Under the pieces are notes generated by a model. That model worked only from the letters and a program-made list of their open reading frames with translations, was not told the DNA's origin and searched no databases. A DNA stretch of 64,000 bases from Burkholderia sp. BCC1644 (GTDB taxonomy: Bacteria; Pseudomonadota; Gammaproteobacteria; Burkholderiales; Burkholderiaceae). This document shows positions 8,626 through 16,129 of the stretch, one piece after another. The stretch lies in contig NZ_CADFEI010000030.1 in NCBI RefSeq assembly GCF_902833225.1, positions 1 to 64,000 of the forward strand. The letters are read 5' to 3'. A program made the translations under genes and the position numbers. Positions within the stretch are counted from its first letter, which is position 1. Each line of letters opens with the position of its first letter.

Positions 8626-9726
8626 ATGCCGCGCAGTGCGCTCTTGAACCCGACGGCCGCCCGCGCAGCCCGCCTGCCGGACGCCGCCCCCACCCACGCG
8701 TTGCGCGAGCAGCGCTTCACGCCGGCCAAGCTGGCCGTGCTGCTCGACGTCGCGGCGCAGGCCGGCCTCGACCCGGCCACGGTGCTCGACGGCACCGGCC
8801 TCACGCCGGCCGACGTCGCGGATCCGTTCACGCTCACGTCGCCGCTGCAGTTCCTGACAGCCGCGCGCCAGGCAATCGGCCAGTACGACGGCACCGATCT
8901 CGGCGTGCGCGTCGGCCGCCGGCTGCACGCGTCGAGCTACGGAATGTACGGCTACGCGATGCTGTGCTCGGAATCGCTCGCGCACGCGTTCGATTCGGCC
9001 GTCAAGTATCACCGGCTCGCGAACGGCATGCTCGCGATCCGCTGGGTCGAACAGGGCGACACCGCTTCGTGGCTGTTTCCGGACCGGCACGAAGTCGGGC
9101 TGCCCGATCTCGACGAGCCGCTGTACCGTTTCCTGATCGACATGCAGTTCGCGCTGCACGTGACGATCATCAAGGACGTGATGGGCGCGTGGTGCGTGCC
9201 GGCGCGCGCGCAGTTCGCCCAGCCGGAGCCGCCGCACGCGGCATCGCTGGCCGACGCGCTCGAATGCCCGATCGCGTTCGACCAGCCGCATCATGTGCTC
9301 AGCTATCCGGCCGCGTGGCTCACGCGCGCGCCGCAGCTCGCGAACCCGATCACCGCCGCGCAGGTGTCGTCACACTGCGCGAGCCTGCTCGAGGAGTTGC
9401 GCAGCCAGGCCGGCGTCACGCGGCGCGTGTACCAGGAACTCACGCGCACGCCCGGCCAGTTTCCCGACATCGATGCGATCGCGGACAGCCTGTGCATCAC
9501 GTCGCGCACGCTGCGCCGCAAGCTCGAAGCCGAAGGCACGTCGTACAGCGAGCTGCTGACGAGCGTGCGCAAGGCGCTCGCGATCGACTACCTCAGCACG
9601 ACCACGCTCAGCACCGAGGACATCGCGCTGACACTCGGCTTCAGCGATGCCGTCGGCTTCCGTCACGCGTTCAAGCGCTGGACCGGCACGACGCCGAGCG
9701 ACGTGCGGCGCAAGCGCGGCGGATAA
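8626..9726 (+). CDS. AraC family transcriptional regulator
   Basis: A regulator of 366 residues. Residues ~30-230 form the AraC-type ligand-binding domain (FTPAKLAVLLDVAAQAGLDP onward); the C-terminal domain has both helix-turn-helix motifs, SLCITSRTLRRKLEAEGTS and the recognition helix of LGFSDAVGFRHAFKRWTGTT. The ATG at 8626 is preceded by GCAGGA. The 3' end runs into a 13-base tandem repeat that supplies its stop codon. The target is unknown; the AhpD-like gene upstream is a candidate by position only. Confidence 0.9.
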   Translation: MPRSALLNPTAARAARLPDAAPTHALREQRFTPAKLAVLLDVAAQAGLDPATVLDGTGLTPADVADPFTLTSPLQFLTAARQAIGQYDGTDLGVRVGRRLHASSYGMYGYAMLCSESLAHAFDSAVKYHRLANGMLAIRWVEQGDTASWLFPDRHEVGLPDLDEPLYRFLIDMQFALHVTIIKDVMGAWCVPARAQFAQPEPPHAASLADALECPIAFDQPHHVLSYPAAWLTRAPQLANPITAAQVSSHCASLLEELRSQAGVTRRVYQELTRTPGQFPDIDAIADSLCITSRTLRRKLEAEGTSYSELLTSVRKALAIDYLSTTTLSTEDIALTLGFSDAVGFRHAFKRWTGTTPSDVRRKRGG

Positions 9727-9750
9727 GCGCGGCGGATAAGCGCGGCGGAT
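9712..9750 (+). repeat. Three perfect tandem copies of a 13-base unit at a gene end
   Basis: The unit AAGCGCGGCGGAT occurs at 9712-9724, 9725-9737 and 9738-9750 without mismatch. The first copy encodes the last residues of the AraC regulator and the boundary with the second copy forms the TAA stop, so the extra copies lie in the 41-base gap before the convergent kinase gene. It is a likely slippage site. Confidence 0.9.
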
Positions 9751-9767
9751 GCCTCCACCGACGGCGG

Positions 9768-11261
9768 TCAGCGCGCGTCGCCGGCCGGCGGCGACGCGAC
9801 CGCCAGCGCAAACTCGAACACCGCGCCGCGCCCGGCCCGATCGACGAGCCGGATGCCGCTGCCGTTGAGCGCGAGCATCCGGTGCACGATCAGCAGGCCG
9901 AGACCGCCGCTCGTCACCGTGCCGCCGCTCATCGGCCGCTGCGGCCGCTGGAACAGCCCTTCGCGCCGCGCGGCCGGAATCCCTTCGCCGGTATCGGCCA
10001 CGGTCACGACCACGCGGTCGCCCTGCGGCTCCAGCGCAACCTCGATCTCGCCGTGCGACGGCGTGTGCCGCAGCGCGTTGTCGAGCAGGTTGGTCAGCAC
10101 GCGCTCGATCATCCCGAGATCGGCCGACACGACCGGCACGCGCGGCGGAATCCGTGCATGCAGCGCGACGCCGCGCGCCTGCGCGGTCAGCTCGAATTTC
10201 TGGAACACGTCCTGCACGAGATCGACGAGCGAGAACGGCTCGCGCTCGGCCTGCACGCCGCCCGATTCGAGCCGCGCAAGCTCGAACAGCGCCTGCGCGA
10301 GCCGGCCGACCTTCGCGCTCTGCGCGAGCGCGATCGACAGGTAGCGCCGCCGCTCGGGTTCGGCGAGCGTATCGGCCTTCAGCGACAGCGTTTCCAGATA
10401 GCCGTGCAGCGAGGTCAGTGGCGTGCGCAGGTCGTGCGAGATGTTCGTGATCAGTTCGCGCCGCTGCTGGTCCTGGCGCGTCAGCGCGCGCCACTGGTCG
10501 CCGATCCGGTCGGCCATCTGCGCGAACGCGGATTCGAGCACCACGATGTCGTCGCCGCGCGGGCCCGGCGAGCGCGGCACCGGCGGCTGCGTGTCGGGCG
10601 CGCCGTTCGCGTCGAAACCGCGCATCGCGTCGGTCAGCCGGCGCAACGGACGCGTGATGAAGCTGAACGCGGTGAGGCCCGCGAGCAGGCCGAGCAGCGC
10701 GACGAGCGCCATCGACCACAGCGTCGTGCGCAGTACGTTGCCGGCATCGACGCGTGCGGCGAGCCGGTCGTGCGCCTCGCCGAGCAGCACCACGTAGATG
10801 TAGCCCGACGGCGGCTGCCCCGCGCGCTGCAGCGGCGCGGCGCTGAACACCTTGCGTGCGTCCGGGCTGCGCGGGTCGTCGCCGAGGATCGGCAGCGGCC
10901 GGCCCCCGATGAATTGCTGCACGGGCGCGAGGTCGATGCGGTCGCGCTTCACGTGGCCGGGCGGCGCATCGTCGCCCTTGATGCGACCGGCATTGTCGAG
11001 CAGGTACACCTCGACGCTCGGGTTCACGCCCATCAGCTGGCTGAACAGCGTGCGCACGGCGTCCGGGCGCAGCCCGTTCGCGTCCATCAGCGGCGCGCTG
11101 TTGGCGATGTTGGCGGCCAGGTCGCGCGACAACGCCTGCACGACTTCCTTTTCACGCATGTCGTTCGCGCGGATCTGCAGCCATGCGGATGCGCCGGAGC
11201 ACGCGAGCAACAGGATCGAGAATACGATCGACAGCCGCTGGGTGAGCGTGAGCTTCATCAT
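9768..11261 (-). CDS. Two-component sensor histidine kinase
   Basis: A membrane kinase of 497 residues. An N-terminal transmembrane helix (LTQRLSIVFSILLLACSGAS) is followed by a periplasmic sensor of ~130 residues, a second helix (TTLWSMALVALLGLLAGLTA), a HAMP linker (RPLRRLTDAMRGFD), the phosphoacceptor box LITNISHDLRTPLTSLHGYL, and the ATPase domain with LLDNALRHTP (N box), VADTGEGIP (G1) and SGGLGLLIVHRML (G2). It would autophosphorylate and pass phosphate to the regulator encoded just upstream. The two genes overlap as ATGATGA, with regulator stop at 11258 and kinase start at 11261 or 11258, so they are translationally coupled. The stimulus is unknown. Confidence 0.95.
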   Translation of the reverse strand: MMKLTLTQRLSIVFSILLLACSGASAWLQIRANDMREKEVVQALSRDLAANIANSAPLMDANGLRPDAVRTLFSQLMGVNPSVEVYLLDNAGRIKGDDAPPGHVKRDRIDLAPVQQFIGGRPLPILGDDPRSPDARKVFSAAPLQRAGQPPSGYIYVVLLGEAHDRLAARVDAGNVLRTTLWSMALVALLGLLAGLTAFSFITRPLRRLTDAMRGFDANGAPDTQPPVPRSPGPRGDDIVVLESAFAQMADRIGDQWRALTRQDQQRRELITNISHDLRTPLTSLHGYLETLSLKADTLAEPERRRYLSIALAQSAKVGRLAQALFELARLESGGVQAEREPFSLVDLVQDVFQKFELTAQARGVALHARIPPRVPVVSADLGMIERVLTNLLDNALRHTPSHGEIEVALEPQGDRVVVTVADTGEGIPAARREGLFQRPQRPMSGGTVTSGGLGLLIVHRMLALNGSGIRLVDRAGRGAVFEFALAVASPPAGDAR

Positions 11262-11977
11262 GCGTCCCGCTGGCCCGGCGCGGCGAGCTTGTAGCCGCGT
11301 CCCCATACGGTGAGGATCCGTACGGGCTCGGCGGGATCGACCTCGATCTTCGCGCGCAGCCGGTTGATGTGGGTGTTGACCGTGTGCTCGTAGCCTTCGT
11401 GCTGGTAGCCCCACACCGCATTGAGCAGGTCCATCCGCGAGAACACCTTGCCCGGGTGCCGCGCGAAGAAATACAGCAGGTCGAATTCGCGCGGCGTGAG
11501 GTCGATGCGCGCGCCGTCGACGCTTGCCTCGCGCGCGATCGGATCGATCGCGAGCCCCTCGACGTCGAGCGTGCCTGCGTCGATCCGCGAATCGCGTGCG
11601 AGCGCATCGACGCGCCGCAGCAGCGCCTTCACGCGCGCGACGAGTTCGAGCACCGAGAACGGCTTCGCCAGGTAGTCGTCGGCGCCGAGTTCGAGACCGA
11701 GGATCCGGTGTACCTCGCTCGAGCGCGCGCTCGTGATGATGATCGGCGTGTAGCGCGTCATCGCGCGGGCGCGCCGGCAGATTTCGAGGCCGTCGACACC
11801 CGGCAGCATCAGGTCGAGGATCAGCGCATCCCAGCCGCCCTGTTCGAGCAGGCGCAGCCCTTCGGCGCCGTCCGCGCTGTGCACGACTTCATAGCGCTCG
11901 TCGCGCAGGTGCAGGCTCAGCACGTCGGCGATGTCGGCGTCGTCCTCGACGATCAGGATGCGTTTCGGTTGGTCCAT
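11258..11977 (-). CDS. OmpR family response regulator
   Basis: A regulator of 239 residues. The receiver has the acidic pair in ILIVEDDADIADVLSLHL, the phosphoacceptor in ALILDLMLPGVDGLEI and the lysine of GADDYLAKPFSVLELVARV; the winged-helix DNA-binding domain includes LTPREFDLLYFFARHPGKVF and TVNTHINRLRAKIE. It controls transcription after phosphorylation by the kinase encoded immediately downstream. I started at the ATG at 11977 (MDQPKRILIVEDD), which gives the canonical length; the open frame upstream is not family-like. Its promoter should lie in 11978-12207. Confidence 0.96.
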   Translation of the reverse strand: MDQPKRILIVEDDADIADVLSLHLRDERYEVVHSADGAEGLRLLEQGGWDALILDLMLPGVDGLEICRRARAMTRYTPIIITSARSSEVHRILGLELGADDYLAKPFSVLELVARVKALLRRVDALARDSRIDAGTLDVEGLAIDPIAREASVDGARIDLTPREFDLLYFFARHPGKVFSRMDLLNAVWGYQHEGYEHTVNTHINRLRAKIEVDPAEPVRILTVWGRGYKLAAPGQRDA

Positions 11978-12207
11978 GGCGGTGGGCGGCGGCACGTCGA
12001 AGCCGGGTTCGATAACGGTTGTCGGCGGGCGATCGGTCGCCCGGGTCGAATCGCGGCGGAAAGCCGCGCTGCCGTCATTGTGCAAAATTTTGCGGCGGGG
12101 AGTGATCACATTTCGTTTATCTTTGGATCACGATCGCGCTGCAAGCCCATGCCCGCAAGGGTTTACGCTCTGGCCCCTTAAACTCCTCCCGTCGTCCGGA
12201 CGCCCTC

Positions 12208-13077
12208 TCAAGCGCACGCCGCGCCACGCGCCGGCAAGTCGACGACCGATTGCATGAATCGTTGATCGACCGTCGCGGCGATGCGCTGGGCCGTTTCGTA
12301 CAACGCCGCGCCGATCTGCCTGACCGACATCCCGCCCGCTTCTCCCGACAGCGCCAGGTACGGACACGCGAGGATCGCGATGGCCGAACCCGACTTGTCG
12401 ATGATCGGCGTCGCGATATCCGTGATGCCGGGAATGCGCTCGTTGGGGCGGCAGAGATAACCGTCGACCAGATGGGATGGCAACGCGTCGTCGCGAGGCG
12501 ACGGATTGCGCAACCCGACATCCTGTCCGCTGGCCCGCGACAAACCGGCTCGTACTTCCTCGTCCTGAAAAGTCAGGTACATCTCGCCAGCCGCGCTGCC
12601 TTGCAGCGGCACACGCGTCCCGACGCGAACCGCGATGTTCCATTCCGTTTCGGCGCCGGCCGTTGCGATGACGATCATCGTGTCGCCGTCGAATACCGTC
12701 AGGTAACACGACTGGACAGTCTGCAATGCGAACTGTTGCAGCAGCGGCGTGACGAGCGCACCCAGCGATCGCGTCGGCGCATGATGCTGCCCGAGAAAAT
12801 AGAGCTTCATGGTCAACGCGTACCGGTCGTAGCGATCCACCCGGTAGATGTAGCCACGCTCCTCGAGCACCTGCATCATTCGGTACAGCTCGCTTCGGCT
12901 GCGCTTCAACGCGCGGCAGATGTCCGCCTGCGCCATGCCGTACTGGCGATCGATGAGCAGTTCGAGAATATCGAGGCCTTTCTCGAGCGCCGGGGCGCGA
13001 TAGCTGGTCTTTCTCTTGGGTCCCGGGCTGTCGGGAGGATCCACCGGGTCCGTATCGGGATTCCGCATATGCCACAT
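12208..13077 (-). CDS. IclR family transcriptional regulator
   Basis: A regulator of 289 residues. The N-terminal winged helix begins at ALEKGLDILELLIDRQYGMA, with the recognition region in QADICRALKRSRSELYRMMQVLEERGYI; the C-terminal effector domain (GAF-like) includes AIRVGTRVPLQGSAAGEMYL-like text (here VRVGTRVPLQGSAAGEMYL) and ITDIATPIIDKSGSAIAILA. It starts at 13077; 13068 is an alternative better spaced from the AGAGG upstream. IclR proteins usually control a neighbouring catabolic operon, but here the neighbours are a two-component system and an H-NS-like gene, so the target is not evident. Confidence 0.93.
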   Translation of the reverse strand: MWHMRNPDTDPVDPPDSPGPKRKTSYRAPALEKGLDILELLIDRQYGMAQADICRALKRSRSELYRMMQVLEERGYIYRVDRYDRYALTMKLYFLGQHHAPTRSLGALVTPLLQQFALQTVQSCYLTVFDGDTMIVIATAGAETEWNIAVRVGTRVPLQGSAAGEMYLTFQDEEVRAGLSRASGQDVGLRNPSPRDDALPSHLVDGYLCRPNERIPGITDIATPIIDKSGSAIAILACPYLALSGEAGGMSVRQIGAALYETAQRIAATVDQRFMQSVVDLPARGAACA

Positions 13078-13153
13078 TGCCTCTGGAATTCAGCTCATTC
13101 TCGCCACGCCGGCATGACCTGCGTCGCATCCGGACGCCTGCGCCGACCGGCCA

Positions 13154-13489
13154 TCAACTTGCCTCCGGCCACCATGGCCGAGGTGTTTCCCGAATCAGGT
13201 AGTCGTCGAGGTTCTTGCCGGCCAGCCACCGGGGCCGTGCGCCCTTCCCCGACCATGAGCGGCCCGTGTTCGGGTCGTAGTATTTCGCCGGCGCCTTTTG
13301 TGGCCGCGCCTTGATGAAGCCGGCCGCGCGCAGCAGTTCGATTTCGGTGATGCTGAATTGCCGGACGTACTCGGCAATCTCCTTGAGCCGGGCCTGCTTC
13401 TCCTTATGCCGGACTTCTTCGACGATCAGGTTCAGTTGACCCAGTTGCTGTTGCAGTTCGCGAATGGTGGGGCTTTTCATTTGACACAT
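13154..13489 (-). CDS. H-NS-like nucleoid-associated protein
   Basis: A protein of 111 residues of the H-NS histone family. The N-terminal half is a coiled-coil oligomerisation region (IRELQQQLGQLNLIVEEVRH and KEKQARLKEIAEYVRQF). The C-terminal half has the DNA-binding segment YYDPNTGRSWSGKGARPRWL, which contains the family TWxGxGRxPxW-type core as SWSGKGARPRWL. H-NS proteins bind AT-rich DNA and silence genes. Starts at 13489 or 13480 are possible; neither has a good ribosome site. The gene lies 81 bases after the last exopolysaccharide gene in the same direction, so read-through from that operon is possible. Confidence 0.93.
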   Translation of the reverse strand: MCQMKSPTIRELQQQLGQLNLIVEEVRHKEKQARLKEIAEYVRQFSITEIELLRAAGFIKARPQKAPAKYYDPNTGRSWSGKGARPRWLAGKNLDDYLIRETPRPWWPEAS

Positions 13490-13570
13490 TCAGGGGAGAC
13501 TCGACAGGTTACCGTTCGACCGCGCGACACCGCGCGGCGTCGAATTCGGGAAAAAGGGCGGAACGCCCGC

Positions 13571-14866
13571 TCACGAAGGCTGGATCGCATGGATCACGCC
13601 GCGCAGGTTCCTGCACGACGCCTCCCTGACGCGCGGCAGCGCGGCATGCACCTGGTCGCGCAGTTGCGGAAGCTCCGCCACGAAACGGTCGAGCACCACC
13701 GCCAGGCGCGTCGCGCGCATCGCATCATCGGGTTTCATCAGGAAGGTGTCCGGCAGCCCGAAATGACTGAAAAGCCCCTGGAACTTGTCCTGATAGGTCA
13801 GCGCCGCGACAGGCACGCCCATGCCGAGACTGGCGATCGCGAGATGCATGCGTCCGGTCACCACGCCGTCGACCTGCCCCGAAATGGCCTTCAGCTCGGC
13901 CGCCGACATTCGGGCGCGCGGGTACCACAGCCGGTCGCCCATCGTCGCGGTCAATGCGTCGTGCAGCGGCTCGAGACAGGTATCGTCGCCGTCGCGACCG
14001 CGATAGTCGTGAGACAGCAGGACGACACTGACGCGATGCTGCCCAGCGAGCCCACGAAGCGCCTCCTGCGCCGACGCGACGAGCGCGGCGATATCCGCGT
14101 CGCTGGCCTGGCGGATCAGCATCGGGTGCAGGTTGAATGCGATCACGATGTCGCCGGCCGCACGTCGCGATTCGACCCACGACGCCGTACGCCTCACGCA
14201 ATCCGACGCGTCGTCCGGCTGCAGCATGAATGCGGCATCCGCCACGAGCTCGGCGGGCGTTGAACTGAAACGCCTGAATCGGTCGAGCGACACGCCGTCG
14301 CGCACATTGACCAGCAACCGCGCATCGATTTGATCGAATGCATGCCTCAGTTGCCGGTACGGCCGGCGGTTGAAGCTGAAGCCGAGAATCGTGCCGGCCA
14401 CGCCGCGCCTGACCAGCAGGTCCGCCGTCGCCAGCAGCCGCAGCGACGTCATTGGCGAGTAGTAACCGTCCATCACGTCGGCGCCGATGACGACCACCGC
14501 GCTGGGCCGCAATGCGGCAAGTCGTTCGACGGTATCCATCAGGCGCCACGGCTCGCGCCATGCGTCGACCGCCTGAAAGCCGAGCCGGGTCGCGGCGTCC
14601 GCCGCCTCAGGCGTGGCCGTGACGACCGACACCTTCAACGCGCCGTTGGCAAGGCGCAACCGCTCGACGACCGCGCGCAGCATCGCCTCGTCGCCTTTCG
14701 AGCCGACCAGCGTCCACGGATCGCACGGCAAGACCAGCAGATGGCCGCCGGGCTCGGCAGCGTTGTCCGCGGCACGCCCGGCGGCCTCGCGTCGCCATTG
14801 CCTGGTCAGTCGCGTGACATACAGCCACACGCGCAGCCGCTGCTTTAGATCGGCCAGTTTCGACAT
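13571..14866 (-). CDS. Polysaccharide pyruvyl transferase family protein
   Basis: A protein of 431 residues, the last gene of the exopolysaccharide operon. The family start motif is present as WTLVGSKGDEAMLRAVVERL; further conserved segments are SAVVVIGADVMDGYYSP, GFSFN, VAIASLGMGVPVAALTY-like text (LAIASLGMGVPVAALTYQDK) and VDGVVTGRMHLAI. Such enzymes transfer pyruvate from PEP to a sugar as a ketal in the cytosol, giving the polymer negative charge. I chose the ATG at 14866 (MSKLADLKQRLRVWL) because GGGGA lies 7 bases upstream. It follows the GT4 gene by 45 bases. Pyruvylation of this polymer is inference from the family. Confidence 0.88.
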   Translation of the reverse strand: MSKLADLKQRLRVWLYVTRLTRQWRREAAGRAADNAAEPGGHLLVLPCDPWTLVGSKGDEAMLRAVVERLRLANGALKVSVVTATPEAADAATRLGFQAVDAWREPWRLMDTVERLAALRPSAVVVIGADVMDGYYSPMTSLRLLATADLLVRRGVAGTILGFSFNRRPYRQLRHAFDQIDARLLVNVRDGVSLDRFRRFSSTPAELVADAAFMLQPDDASDCVRRTASWVESRRAAGDIVIAFNLHPMLIRQASDADIAALVASAQEALRGLAGQHRVSVVLLSHDYRGRDGDDTCLEPLHDALTATMGDRLWYPRARMSAAELKAISGQVDGVVTGRMHLAIASLGMGVPVAALTYQDKFQGLFSHFGLPDTFLMKPDDAMRATRLAVVLDRFVAELPQLRDQVHAALPRVREASCRNLRGVIHAIQPS

Positions 14867-14911
14867 GTTCGATTCCCCAGTGTGGTTCGATGATTTCGGT
14901 GGATGCATCCG

Positions 14912-16129
14912 TCACGCGTGCGCCGCGACCGGCCGCCGCCGAAGCGTCTCGCGCAGGACGCCCAGTTGCGTTTCGTGCCAGGCCAGCGCGGCATCGCGCG
15001 CCGCCGCCCCCTGCGCGACACGCTGCGCGCGGTCCGTCGCGAGCCGGACGACCGCATCCGAAAAGCCTCGTGGATCACCATCCCGCACGACGGTCACACC
15101 GCGCAGGTCGTGTTCGCCGAGGCCGCGCGCGCCGGTCCGCGTGCTGACAATCGGCACGCCGAGCGCCATGCTCTCGAGCAGCTTGATGTTGATGCCGGTA
15201 CCGAGCAGCATCGGATTGATCGAGATCGGCGCGATCGCGAACGCGTCACCCAGCTCGGCGACGATGCCGCGCTTGACGATGTGCGGCCCGTCGGGCACGG
15301 CCGCCGCGATCGTGCCGGCGAGATGCAGGCGAAACGCCGGCAACCGGGCCACGACGTGCGGCAGGATCTCGTCGACGAAGTACTTCACGGCATCGCGATT
15401 CGGCTGGTTGTCGCTGCCGAGAAAGGTCGCATCGGCATGCCCGGCGCAGTCCACCTGCGGCGGAAACGCGAGCAGGTGACTCAGGACCGCGACCGACGGT
15501 GTGTCGCCGCCACCAAGGCGCGCCGCCAGTACGTCGCCTTCCTCGGCCTGGATGGCCAGCGCGACGTGCGCACGACGCAATCCGTCGCATTCCCGCTCCG
15601 GCGGAATCGAGAACATGTAGCGCTTCGCACCGGGGCGGCCGATAAACGGCACGTGCCGGTCCGCGAAGATGTCGTGCGTGTCGATGACCTTCACGACCGT
15701 ATCGGGAAACGCATCGAGCGCACGCGAATAGAACACGTACTCGACGAACACGGCATCGAATGCATGGCGGTGCTGCAGCGCGCGCAACTGCCCGGAGAAG
15801 CTGTCGCTGAACAGCTCGTCGAGCCCGGTGTAATACGCATGCCGGCTGCCGGCCGCTTTCGCGGCGAGTCGGCGCACGAGCCACGCGACTCGCTTGAGTC
15901 GATAGCGCGCCAGCGCCGGTCCCGCACGACGCAATACCGACACGCGGTCGGCGCCGAACTCCTCGCGATGCGCATCGAGATCCATGCCGCCCGTCTGGCG
16001 CGACTCGAGATAGACGAAATGCACGTCGCAGCCGAGCGATCTCACCGCTCGCGCGAGATTCAGGACGCGACTGCGGTTGCCGGCATTGACGGGAAACAGC
16101 GGAATGGGCGAAACGATGGCGACTTTCAT
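14912..16129 (-). CDS. Glycosyltransferase, GT4-like (GT-B fold)
   Basis: A protein of 405 residues beginning MKVAIVSPIPLFPVNAGNRS, the usual GT-B N-terminal strand and glycine-rich turn. The C-terminal Rossmann domain has ATFLGSDNQPNRDAVKYFVD, the LLGTGINIKLLESMALGVPI nucleotide-sugar contact region and VSTRTGARGL. It should add one sugar to the lipid-linked repeat unit on the cytoplasmic face. The start codon overlaps the stop of the DUF4838 gene as ATGA (16129-16126), so translation is coupled. Donor sugar cannot be told. Confidence 0.9.
   Translation of the reverse strand: MKVAIVSPIPLFPVNAGNRSRVLNLARAVRSLGCDVHFVYLESRQTGGMDLDAHREEFGADRVSVLRRAGPALARYRLKRVAWLVRRLAAKAAGSRHAYYTGLDELFSDSFSGQLRALQHRHAFDAVFVEYVFYSRALDAFPDTVVKVIDTHDIFADRHVPFIGRPGAKRYMFSIPPERECDGLRRAHVALAIQAEEGDVLAARLGGGDTPSVAVLSHLLAFPPQVDCAGHADATFLGSDNQPNRDAVKYFVDEILPHVVARLPAFRLHLAGTIAAAVPDGPHIVKRGIVAELGDAFAIAPISINPMLLGTGINIKLLESMALGVPIVSTRTGARGLGEHDLRGVTVVRDGDPRGFSDAVVRLATDRAQRVAQGAAARDAALAWHETQLGVLRETLRRRPVAAHA

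Noticed and set aside
8535..11294. A 919-codon rightward frame
   Set aside because: It runs across the AraC gene in another frame and antisense to the sensor kinase; no domain or ribosome site.
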